NCBI GenBank assembly: GCA_021442965.1
Contig: JABUUX010000474.1
Location: forward strand, 1 to 5,861
Reading direction: 5' to 3'
Length of the DNA: 5,861 nucleotides
Source of the DNA: Treponema sp.
GTDB taxonomy: Bacteria > Spirochaetota > Spirochaetia > Treponematales > Treponemataceae
Shown: piece after piece, positions 1-5,861 of the stretch
How positions within the stretch are numbered: the first letter of the stretch is position 1
Layout: each line of letters opens with the position of its first letter
The notes under the pieces: model-generated
Databases searched by the model: none
Told to the model about the DNA's origin: nothing
What the model saw: the letters and a program-made list of their open reading frames with translations, nothing else
Translations under genes and position numbers: made by a program

Positions 1-1221
1 CGGGCACATTCCCGCTTTATAAAATTCTTCACATACTGAAGATAAAAATAAATCTGTATCCTGTTTGTGTTTTTTGTATTTATTGTCTTTATTGCTGTCG
101 TCGATTTTATAAACATAAGTTCTGGGACATCCATATTCACCAATAATTACAGGAATGCCTTTATCTGTAAAGGTTGTTTTCATCAGGTTGACTTTATTTT
201 TAAGTTCTGCTTTTTCGGCTTCTGTTCCCCACGTGGCAGAAACTTTACCCCAGTCAGCGTCTGCTTCAAGAATGGCATAAAGGGAAGGTTCGTAATAGTG
301 AACAGAAACAGCCTGTCGGTTTACGGGGTCTTGTGGCATTTTAAAAAGAATGTCGCAAGTTTTTTCTATGCCGGTATTATAGCCAGAAATATAGAGAAGA
401 CGGTATTTGTTGTTTCCTCCCGATTTACGCACAATATTTGTAAAAGTCTGGTTTATTTCATTTGTAAGGTCATAAGACTGTTTGCGTTTAGCTTCCCACG
501 CTGCAGAACCTTTATCACTGTCCCAATCCCCGTAAAGTCCAAAAGAACCCAACTCTTCATTCTGGCTTTCAAAAATCAGTTTTACACCGTAGTCCTTAAA
601 AGCTTCTGAAACCTGCTCCCAAATCTTTCCATATTTTGTAATTGCGTCCGGTTTTTTTGTTTCATCTTTTGCATTTTCTATCCAGCCACCATCCCAGTGT
701 TCGTTTATTATTACATATAGATTATGCTTTATTCCCCAATCAACAATCTGTTTAACACGGGCAAGGTATACACTGCTTATGGTGTAATTTTTGTCATCTT
801 TCATAAGGTTTGACCACGCTACAGGCACCCGTAAAGTTTTAAATCCTGCATCGGCATATCCTTTAATCATTTCTTCTGTAATAACAGGGCTTCCCCAGGC
901 TGTTTCATAAGGAGTAACTCCTCCATTTTTATTAATCCAGTCTCCACAGGCTTCAAAAGTGTTTCCAAGATTTATTCCTATTCCCATATCGTTTACAATT
1001 TCCTGTGCAGTATGGTTGAATTCCTCTGGAGCGTCCAGAAAGTCTGAGTTTTCAAAACTGATTTCCAGATATGGATTAGTCCATGTTTTATAATCTGGGG
1101 AAATGTCAGAATTCGGTGAATTATTCTCAATAGCCTGATTCTGACAGCCGGAAACTGCAATTAATAAAAATACAGAACAAGTGCAAAGTGATTTTCTGAA
1201 TTGTTTTTTTGTAAGTTTCAT
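1..1221 (-). CDS. GH5 endoglucanase-like lipoprotein (3' end outside window)
   Basis: Likely cellulase-type endo-glycanase cutting internal beta-1,4 bonds in plant polysaccharide, anchored to the envelope by lipid. I translated the minus strand by hand from the ATG at 1221; it stays open for 407 residues to base 1. Residues 1-25 are a signal peptide ending in the lipobox VSGC, with the lipidated Cys at 26; an Asn/Ser/Pro-rich linker follows. The GH5 domain starts near residue 78: INLGNTFEA (83-91), ETAWGSP (106-112), RVPV with conserved Arg131, NEHWDGGW (173-180), FESQNEEL with general acid/base Glu222 (217-224), GYNT near 280, HYYEP (308-312), and IIGEYG with nucleophile Glu362. Both catalytic glutamates are present, so the enzyme looks active. 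Roughly the last 50 residues are missing at the window edge. GGAGGA (1226-1231) is a good ribosome site four bases before the start. The pattern suggests subfamily 4, but subfamily and substrate are not proven; a xyloglucanase or mannanase is possible. Confidence 0.93.
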   Translation of the reverse strand, partial: MKLTKKQFRKSLCTCSVFLLIAVSGCQNQAIENNSPNSDISPDYKTWTNPYLEISFENSDFLDAPEEFNHTAQEIVNDMGIGINLGNTFEACGDWINKNGGVTPYETAWGSPVITEEMIKGYADAGFKTLRVPVAWSNLMKDDKNYTISSVYLARVKQIVDWGIKHNLYVIINEHWDGGWIENAKDETKKPDAITKYGKIWEQVSEAFKDYGVKLIFESQNEELGSFGLYGDWDSDKGSAAWEAKRKQSYDLTNEINQTFTNIVRKSGGNNKYRLLYISGYNTGIEKTCDILFKMPQDPVNRQAVSVHYYEPSLYAILEADADWGKVSATWGTEAEKAELKNKVNLMKTTFTDKGIPVIIGEYGCPRTYVYKIDDSNKDNKYKKHKQDTDLFLSSVCEEFYKAGMCP

Positions 1222-1235
1222 AGAATCCTCCGAAA

Positions 1236-1266
1236 TTAAAGATATTAACCTGATTCTATTCTTTAA
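1236..1266. repeat. Weak inverted repeat upstream of the GH5 gene
   Basis: TTAAAGA at 1236-1242 is mirrored by TCTTTAA at 1260-1266, with 17 bases between the arms. It lies just upstream of the GH5 ribosome site, where an operator or 5' leader structure could act. The arms are short and A/T-rich, so chance is a real alternative. No clear -35/-10 pair was found around it on either strand. Confidence 0.25.
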
Positions 1267-1357
1267 CGAAAATTCCTAATCTGCAACTTATAAAATTAAA
1301 TAAGAAAACATTAAAAATTTACAAGATTTCCACTAAACTGGAGAGTTCCTTTGTATT

Positions 1358-1363
1358 GGAGGG
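1358..1363 (+). promoter_or_regulatory. Ribosome binding site that decides the phospholipase start
   Basis: GGAGGG ends nine bases before the ATG at 1373 and 18 bases before a second in-frame ATG at 1382. The second ATG gives the more textbook signal-peptide beginning (MKK), but the spacing favours 1373. The choice changes the protein by only three residues. Confidence 0.7.
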
Positions 1364-1372
1364 TGTGCTAAA

Positions 1373-3628
1373 ATGATTTTTATGAAAAAAGTTGTCAGTA
1401 TATTTTCAGTTATAATCTTTTCGGCGGTTCTTTTTGCCCGTCCTAAAGTATGCGTTGTTTTAAGTGGTGGAGCTGCAAGAGGTTTTGCCGAAATTCCAAT
1501 TCTGGAAGCTTTGGAAGATGAAGGTATTCCTGTAGATATGGTGGTGGGAACAAGTTTTGGGGCTATTATAGGGTCTCTTTACTGTTCAGGGTATACTCCA
1601 AGGCAAATTACAAAAATACTTTTGGAAACAGATTATCTGGGGCTTTTGAATAAAAAGGCTGTGGAGCCTGAAACTTTACCTCCTAAGGCAACAGGTCCCC
1701 GTGAAGATTCATATTTTCAGTTTGCTTTTTCAAAAAATGGAATTGGTTCTACGGCTGGTGTTCTGGGTGATGAAAATATTCTTCTGCTTTTAAATCATTA
1801 TTTGAGCCGGGTAATGACGGTAACCGATTTTGATAATCTTGAAGTGCCTTTCCGTGCGGTGGCTACTGATGCGGCAAGCGGGAAAACTGTTGTTCTTGAT
1901 TCAGGTTCTATTTGCAGTGCTGTACGTGCCAGTATGTCTCTTCCAATGGTATGGTCTCCGTATCCAATTGACGATAAGGTTTATTTTGACGGAGGACTTA
2001 GAAAAAATCTTCCCATTGATGTTGCAAAAGACTTGGGAGCTGACATTATTATTGCTATGGATGTTATGGGTAATGTAACCTGTGAACCTTCCCAAATTGA
2101 TGATTTATATGATTCTTCCATGCAGTTTATTAATCTTGTTATTTCAAATAACTCTTCGGAACAGTACCGCTATGCAGATTTAGTTCTTACTCCTGATTTA
2201 AGCCGCTTTAACATTGCAGATTTTATTCACGTTCAGGATATTATGAATGCAGGGCAGGACTGTATAGAACAGAATCGGGAAGCCTTGCATCAAATTGCTC
2301 TTAAACTTCAGAATGAAGGTGTAGAACTGAATCCTAAGTCTTATAACAGAAAAGGAACTTATGAGCAGCTTCCGGACATGGAAATTGAAAAAATTGAAAT
2401 AAAGGATATTTCTCTTGTAGGGGATTTTGTGCTTCCCCGCGCGGAAGAGTTTAAAAATCTTATTGGTAAAAAACTGGATGATGAAACAAAAACTTATCTT
2501 TCTGAAAAACTTGAAAATCTTCAGAATGTTTATCACCTGACATCACTTACTTATTATGCAAAAAAGGGAAGTGAAGAAGGAAAGATTGTTCTGGAAATTC
2601 AGGCAAATCATTATTACAAAAAAGCTCATCATTTTTTTGCAGGCGGAGACAACCAGATTCAGATAGGACTTACCGATAAAAATGCTCTTACAAGATTTAT
2701 TCCGGTTCCTGATATTACAGCAGGTTTTTATCTGGCATTTCCGGTTGAAATAATTGGAGTGGCAGAGCTTGCAAATACAACAAGGCTTTCTCTTTCGGTT
2801 CTTCCAAATCTTTATGAGTTTCCAAAGGGAACAAAACTTAAACAGGAAAATGAAATTGGATTTATATACGGAAGTCTGAATCCTGCTTCGCACTTAATAA
2901 ACAAGGACCGTACAGTTTGCGATGACAATGGTTTTTATTCAAAAGTTGGAATGCAGATTTCATATGTAGATTTGATAAACATTCGGGGCGGACTTGAATA
3001 TCAGACAGCATGGTTTAAGAATAATTCAAAGTCGCTTTCTACACTTGAGTTGTATTCAGAGTACGTTTTTGACAATATGGGAAATCCTTTTACAAGTCTA
3101 AGTGGTATTAAAGTTTCTCTTTTGGGAAAATATGGCTTTAATCTGAATGAAATTTCAAACAATGGATTCAGTCAGTGTTTTATAGCTGAACTGAAAAGCG
3201 GTGTTATTGTACCGATTGTAAAAAACAGATTTTCTTTGGGATGCGAGTTTTTATTTGGAGTAAACAGATTCCCTTATGAAATGAATAACGGATACCTTGA
3301 ATACGGCGGCTTGAACGGAATGTGTGGAGTTCCTTCCGGGGCGTTACAGAGAGATTACAGCATTGGTGGATTTTCGGCACATATAAAGATTACAGAAATT
3401 GCGGGAATGCCTTTATTTGGAACATTTAAAGCAAAGATTGGATTTAGAGACGGGTACAGACCTTTTTCGGAAACTGTGGCTCCTGACAATTCATTTTTTT
3501 CGGGATTTTCACAGGCAGAAACAGGACTTGGGCTTTATGCGGGGCTAAAACTGCCTGCCGGAAATCTTATTTTAGGCGGGTCATATAACTGGAACGGGCA
3601 GTGGGTAATTACACTTGCATATAATTAA
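1373..3628 (+). CDS. Patatin-like phospholipase with POTRA and outer-membrane barrel (type Vd)
   Basis: Predicted lipid acyl hydrolase of the patatin family, exported and joined to its own outer-membrane barrel, like Pseudomonas PlpD and Fusobacterium FplA. Residues 4-22 form a signal peptide ending in LFA, with no lipobox Cys. The patatin domain spans about 25-315: oxyanion motif GGAARG (32-37), nucleophile Ser61 in GTSFG (59-63), and catalytic Asp206 in DGG (206-208), so the Ser-Asp dyad is complete. Residues about 336-412 look like a single POTRA domain. From about 415 to 751 the chain alternates polar and hydrophobic residues with many Gly and aromatic positions, as in an Omp85-type barrel, ending in a strand WVITLAYN. 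The total of 751 residues is close to PlpD and FplA. The last residue is Asn, not the usual Phe/Trp. The family is known for phospholipase A1-type activity and may be surface-exposed or released; whether this one is cleaved is unknown. It probably shares a transcript with the gene 25 bases downstream. Confidence 0.92.
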   Translation: MIFMKKVVSIFSVIIFSAVLFARPKVCVVLSGGAARGFAEIPILEALEDEGIPVDMVVGTSFGAIIGSLYCSGYTPRQITKILLETDYLGLLNKKAVEPETLPPKATGPREDSYFQFAFSKNGIGSTAGVLGDENILLLLNHYLSRVMTVTDFDNLEVPFRAVATDAASGKTVVLDSGSICSAVRASMSLPMVWSPYPIDDKVYFDGGLRKNLPIDVAKDLGADIIIAMDVMGNVTCEPSQIDDLYDSSMQFINLVISNNSSEQYRYADLVLTPDLSRFNIADFIHVQDIMNAGQDCIEQNREALHQIALKLQNEGVELNPKSYNRKGTYEQLPDMEIEKIEIKDISLVGDFVLPRAEEFKNLIGKKLDDETKTYLSEKLENLQNVYHLTSLTYYAKKGSEEGKIVLEIQANHYYKKAHHFFAGGDNQIQIGLTDKNALTRFIPVPDITAGFYLAFPVEIIGVAELANTTRLSLSVLPNLYEFPKGTKLKQENEIGFIYGSLNPASHLINKDRTVCDDNGFYSKVGMQISYVDLINIRGGLEYQTAWFKNNSKSLSTLELYSEYVFDNMGNPFTSLSGIKVSLLGKYGFNLNEISNNGFSQCFIAELKSGVIVPIVKNRFSLGCEFLFGVNRFPYEMNNGYLEYGGLNGMCGVPSGALQRDYSIGGFSAHIKITEIAGMPLFGTFKAKIGFRDGYRPFSETVAPDNSFFSGFSQAETGLGLYAGLKLPAGNLILGGSYNWNGQWVITLAYN

Positions 3629-3653
3629 AAAGTCAAACTAATACGGAGTTTTT

Positions 3654-4496
3654 ATGGAAGTAGATTTTGAATCAAGAACGGTTCCTTCATTTGGAGTTGC
3701 TGGAAATTTTACAGGTCATTTGGAACAGGCTGGGGAAGCACGGGATTTTACTAATATCAAAACAAAGGAAGTAAATGCGCCTAAGGCTTTGTTCCCCACT
3801 TTTATTCCCAAAGGGATTGCTCCAGACTTTTTACAAACTTTTCCCTTTAGTGATGAAAAAATCATTTTTCCTGAAGGAGAAGAAAAACTTCAGATTGAAC
3901 CTGAATGTGCAGTTCTTTGCCGTCTGGTGTGGAACGGGGAATATGTAAGCGAAGTAAAACCCTTATATTTTGGAGCCTCTAATGACTGTTCTATTAGAAA
4001 AGAGGGAGCAAAAAAAATAAGCATAAAAAAGAACTGGGGTTCTGCCAGTAAAGGCTTTTCAAAAAATCGTATAAAGATTGACAATTTTACGAATGACGGC
4101 TGTTTGGAGCGTTACCGTATTGCCAGTTTTCTTGTAAGGGATTCTTCTGTTTTTGATTATGGAGAAGACAGTGCTGTTCGGGATTACAGTTATATTTACG
4201 AAAAATTATGTGACTGGATTTTAGAAAAACTTAATTTTCAGAAAGACGAAGGTCCTGCAGAAAATGTGCACTCTTATCTTTTAGGTTGTGACAGACCTGA
4301 TTTTGTTATGGTTTCAATTGGAGCAACACGTTATACATCTTTTGGCGAACATAATTTTTTGCAGAATGGAGACCGTGCTGTAGTTGTTTTATATCCTGAA
4401 GACAAATATTCGCATGACCAGATAAAAGATAAGGTAATAGAAAAAGATTACTCTGCATCAGATATTTCTTTTTTGGATCAGGTAGTTGTAGTCTGA
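3654..4496 (+). CDS. DUF5718-like protein with FAH-type fold signature
   Basis: A 280-residue protein without signal peptide or membrane segment, so probably cytoplasmic. From memory it resembles the uncharacterised DUF5718 family; the segment GVAGNFTGHLEQAGE (14-28) looks like its conserved start. I also see the layout of the fumarylacetoacetate hydrolase fold: Glu82-Pro-Glu84 followed by a beta strand (compare the E-x-E of FAH enzymes), Asn110-Asp111-Cys-Ser (compare NDxSxRD), a Trp at 128 and Lys133-Gly-Phe (compare KSFD), then NGD (238-240) near the end like the usual PGD turn. The spacing from Glu84 to Asp111 (27) and from Asp111 to Lys133 (22) is close to that of FAH proteins. This suggests a divalent-metal site acting on a small dicarbonyl or keto acid, but the substrate is unknown. 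GGAG (3645-3648) sits five bases before the ATG, and the 25-base gap to the phospholipase gene implies co-transcription. Confidence is high for the gene and moderate for the fold. Confidence 0.85.
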   Translation: MEVDFESRTVPSFGVAGNFTGHLEQAGEARDFTNIKTKEVNAPKALFPTFIPKGIAPDFLQTFPFSDEKIIFPEGEEKLQIEPECAVLCRLVWNGEYVSEVKPLYFGASNDCSIRKEGAKKISIKKNWGSASKGFSKNRIKIDNFTNDGCLERYRIASFLVRDSSVFDYGEDSAVRDYSYIYEKLCDWILEKLNFQKDEGPAENVHSYLLGCDRPDFVMVSIGATRYTSFGEHNFLQNGDRAVVVLYPEDKYSHDQIKDKVIEKDYSASDISFLDQVVVV

Positions 4497-4527
4497 GATT
4501 ATTTATATTAAACTATGAATACTTTTT

Positions 4528-4613
4528 GGAAAGATGTCCGAGCGGTTTAAGGTACACCCTTGGAAGGGGTGCGTGCCCAAAAGGCACCTGGGGTTCGAAT
4601 CCCCATCTTTCCG
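4528..4613 (+). tRNA. tRNA-Ser (anticodon GGA)
   Basis: Complete cloverleaf. The acceptor stem GGAAAGA (4528-4534) pairs with TCTTTCC (4606-4612), and the discriminator is G4613, as expected for serine. The anticodon stem CACCC/GGGTG (4555-4559, 4567-4571) encloses the loop TTGGAAG with anticodon GGA at 4562-4564, reading UCC and UCU. A long variable arm (GTGCC/GGCAC) identifies the class II serine type. The T-arm is TGGGG/CCCCA around TTCGAAT. The 3' CCA is not encoded and must be added. It begins 31 bases after the preceding stop codon; no clear promoter was found there, so read-through from the upstream genes is possible. Confidence 0.97.
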
Positions 4614-4625
4614 TAAAATAAAAAA

Positions 4626-4661
4626 GCAGTTCTTGAGGCTTCCTCAGAACTGCTTTTTTTT
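4626..4661. terminator. Bidirectional intrinsic terminator
   Basis: The arm GCAGTTCTTGAGG (4626-4638) pairs with CCTCAGAACTGC (4642-4653), with one bulged T and a three-base loop, and is followed by eight T (4654-4661). The bases before the stem are nearly all A (4615-4625), giving a T-rich tail on the other strand too. It sits between the tRNA (plus) and the J-domain gene (minus, ending at 4676), so it can end both convergent transcripts. Confidence 0.9.
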
Positions 4662-4675
4662 ATCTGTTAATGTTT

Positions 4676-5266
4676 TTATTGTCGTTTGGCATATTTTAGC
4701 CGGGTAAAGTCTCCAATCAGATTGATAATGGTGCTTATAAGAGTAAAGAAACAGATGCTTCTTGCAAAAAATCCAATTAAAGGACCGAAAATATAAGGAA
4801 TGATGTATCCAGCCCCACCGACAAAAATGATTTTTAAAATGTTTGTAATTATCCTTTTTCGAATTGTCTTTTTGCTGTAATTGCGGCTGTTGTTATTAGA
4901 ATTATAGTAATAGTATCTTTTTTGCTGCTGTTCCTGTTCACCAGAGTTATAGCTTTCATTTGCCCGGAACCATTCTTCAAAAGGATTTCCCGAAGAATAG
5001 GTGTTCCTGTAAGTATTACTATATGATCCATTTGAATAAGAAGTTCTACTGTTTGTACTGTATGCACCCATATCGTACATCTTGCGCTTGGACTCATCTC
5101 CCAAAACATCGTAGGCTTCAGTAATTTTTTTAAATTTTTCTTCGGCCACTTTATCGCCAGGATTTCTGTCCGGGTGGTACTTGAATGCAAGATTTCTGTA
5201 TGCTTTTTTTATTTCGTCTGTGGTGGCATTTTTTTGCACACCCAAAATTTCGTAATAATTTTCCAT
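4676..5266 (-). CDS. Short J-domain protein with C-terminal membrane segments
   Basis: Hsp40-type co-chaperone that would stimulate an Hsp70 (DnaK) ATPase. Residues 3-67 are a full J-domain: YYEILGV (4-10), [19 protein letters not shown] (20-38) with the essential HPD at 31-33, and the helix around 43-66. Residues about 70-133 form a low-complexity linker rich in Ser, Tyr, Asn and Gln, including a run of four Tyr (118-121). Residues about 139-186 are strongly hydrophobic, probably two membrane helices or a hairpin, followed by a basic tail. There is no zinc-finger domain or peptide-binding C-terminal domain, so this is not canonical DnaJ but a class C J-protein that would place DnaK at the inner membrane. 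The start is fixed by the J-domain. I see no Shine-Dalgarno sequence before it, unlike the other genes here. The Smr gene ends 52 bases upstream on the same strand, so the two may share a transcript. Confidence 0.9.
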   Translation of the reverse strand: MENYYEILGVQKNATTDEIKKAYRNLAFKYHPDRNPGDKVAEEKFKKITEAYDVLGDESKRKMYDMGAYSTNSRTSYSNGSYSNTYRNTYSSGNPFEEWFRANESYNSGEQEQQQKRYYYYNSNNNSRNYSKKTIRKRIITNILKIIFVGGAGYIIPYIFGPLIGFFARSICFFTLISTIINLIGDFTRLKYAKRQ

Positions 5267-5318
5267 CGTTATGTTTAAAATTAATAAACTTTCATTGTAT
5301 TTTCAATATTAAAATCAA

Positions 5319-5861
5319 TTATTTTATAATTACCCAGGTAGCTCCGTTTCCGCCATTATTTCTGTCCGGATGCCCGGAAAGCCCCAATCTTTTATCGTGT
5401 TCAATAAAACGGCGTACAAGTTCTCCTAAAACTGGATCACTTCCGTTTGAATGAATGCCTTTGCCGTGCACAATCAGGATTTTTTTTAGTCCGCGCCTTT
5501 TACAGTCGGTAACAAACCATTGGAGTTTCTGTTCCGCTTCATCCTGATGAAGTCCGTGAAGGTCAATTTTTGCTTCAAAACGCATTTCCCTAAGAAAGTT
5601 TCTGTCATTTTGTTTTCGGCGTTCTTCGGTTTCTTCAATCATTTTATCTTTATCTATGGTTCCATATCGGCGAAGCCACAGTTCCATAGGATTCATTTGT
5701 TTATGATTTTCTTCAAAATAAGGGTCTTTGGTTTTTGCTTTGGAAATTTCTTTTTCTTCCAAAGTAGGGGCATTTGCTTTTTTGTGAGAAACCTGATTTT
5801 TTGAAGATTCCTTTTTTTTAAGATTTTCTTCTTTTTTTAAACTATCCCATTGGTTCAGAAT
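5319..5861 (-). CDS. Stand-alone Smr-domain protein (5' end outside window)
   Basis: Smr domains bind or cut nucleic acids; stand-alone bacterial members have been linked to branched-DNA nicking and to mRNA cleavage on stalled ribosomes. The role of this one is not known. The frame is open from the stop at 5319 to the right edge (180 residues seen). A TTG at 5762 could be taken as a start, but 33 more codons upstream remain open and begin ILNQWDSLKKEE, which looks like a true amino-terminal helix, so the real start is probably just outside. A Lys/Glu-rich, likely disordered segment precedes PMELWLRRYG. The Smr domain fills the C-terminus: IDLHG (5553-5567), IVHGKG (5457-5474), and GGNGATWVIIK just before the stop. 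The loop between HGKG and the end carries Ser/Gly and a GHPDRNNGG stretch. The segment before the domain is unlike the MutS2 core, so a MutS2 C-terminus is unlikely. The J-domain gene follows on the same strand. Confidence 0.93.
   Translation of the reverse strand: MLNQWDSLKKEENLKKKESSKNQVSHKKANAPTLEEKEISKAKTKDPYFEENHKQMNPMELWLRRYGTIDKDKMIEETEERRKQNDRNFLREMRFEAKIDLHGLHQDEAEQKLQWFVTDCKRRGLKKILIVHGKGIHSNGSDPVLGELVRRFIEHDKRLGLSGHPDRNNGGNGATWVIIK

Noticed and set aside
67..609. Plus-strand open frame of 180 codons, rich in Phe and Val
   Set aside because: It lies opposite the GH5 gene, whose minus-strand translation has a lipobox and all catalytic motifs. The Phe/Val bias is what the antisense of a Lys/Asn-rich gene gives.
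1280..1345. TATAAA (1289-1294) and TTTACA (1318-1323) as promoter elements
   Set aside because: Neither has a partner hexamer at 16-18 bases on the correct side; such strings are expected by chance in this A/T-rich spacer.
1830..2893. Several short open frames on both strands inside the phospholipase gene
   Set aside because: They lie inside a continuous, motif-rich 751-codon gene, have no recognisable domains, and have compositions typical of out-of-frame or antisense reading.
3890..4084. Minus-strand open frame of 64 codons
   Set aside because: It is antisense to the FAH-like gene, with no ribosome site or recognisable motif.
4849..5190. Second minus-strand frame inside the J-domain gene
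   Set aside because: It is a +1 or -1 shadow; the J-domain frame is intact across the whole region, so no frameshift is needed.
4676..5266. Annotation as canonical dnaJ
   Set aside because: There is no zinc-finger CxxCxGxG repeat or C-terminal substrate-binding domain; only the J-domain is shared.
5185..5804. Two plus-strand open frames opposite the J-domain and Smr genes
   Set aside because: They are antisense to well-supported genes, Phe-rich in composition, and without a start context or known domain.

Overview
The window is AT-rich bacterial DNA that most resembles a spirochaete, probably a gut or rumen Treponema. The pointers are a lipoprotein-anchored family 5 glycoside hydrolase, a patatin/outer-membrane-barrel fusion (so a diderm envelope), and strong GGAGG-type ribosome sites next to very A/T-rich spacers. 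The genus is an inference from overall character; there is no rRNA or other marker to settle it.

Layout: (1) bases 1-1221, minus strand: the first 407 residues of a secreted GH5 endoglucanase-like lipoprotein, whose carboxy end lies beyond the left edge. (2) 1222-1372: a divergent intergenic region holding both ribosome sites and a weak inverted repeat; I could not identify a convincing promoter for either gene. (3) 1373-3628, plus strand: a 751-residue patatin-like phospholipase fused to one POTRA-like domain and an outer-membrane beta-barrel (type Vd secretion architecture). (4) 3654-4496, plus strand: a 280-residue protein of a little-described family (DUF5718 from memory) in which I see the metal-site pattern of the fumarylacetoacetate hydrolase (FAH) fold. 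It lies 25 bases after the phospholipase gene and probably shares its transcript. (5) 4528-4613: tRNA-Ser(GGA). (6) 4626-4661: a strong hairpin with T-tracts on both sides that can terminate transcription from both directions. (7) 4676-5266, minus strand: a short J-domain protein with a low-complexity linker and a hydrophobic carboxy end. (8) 5319-5861, minus strand: a stand-alone Smr-domain protein whose amino terminus lies beyond the right edge.

Functionally, the left half concerns the cell envelope and exterior (polysaccharide cleavage, lipid hydrolysis or surface display), while the right half is housekeeping (tRNA, co-chaperone, nucleic-acid-associated Smr protein). I found no mobile element, CRISPR array or phage gene, and nothing that amounts to a clearly new multi-gene system. 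The least ordinary items are the FAH-like protein beside the phospholipase, the barrel-fused phospholipase, and the membrane-hairpin J-protein.
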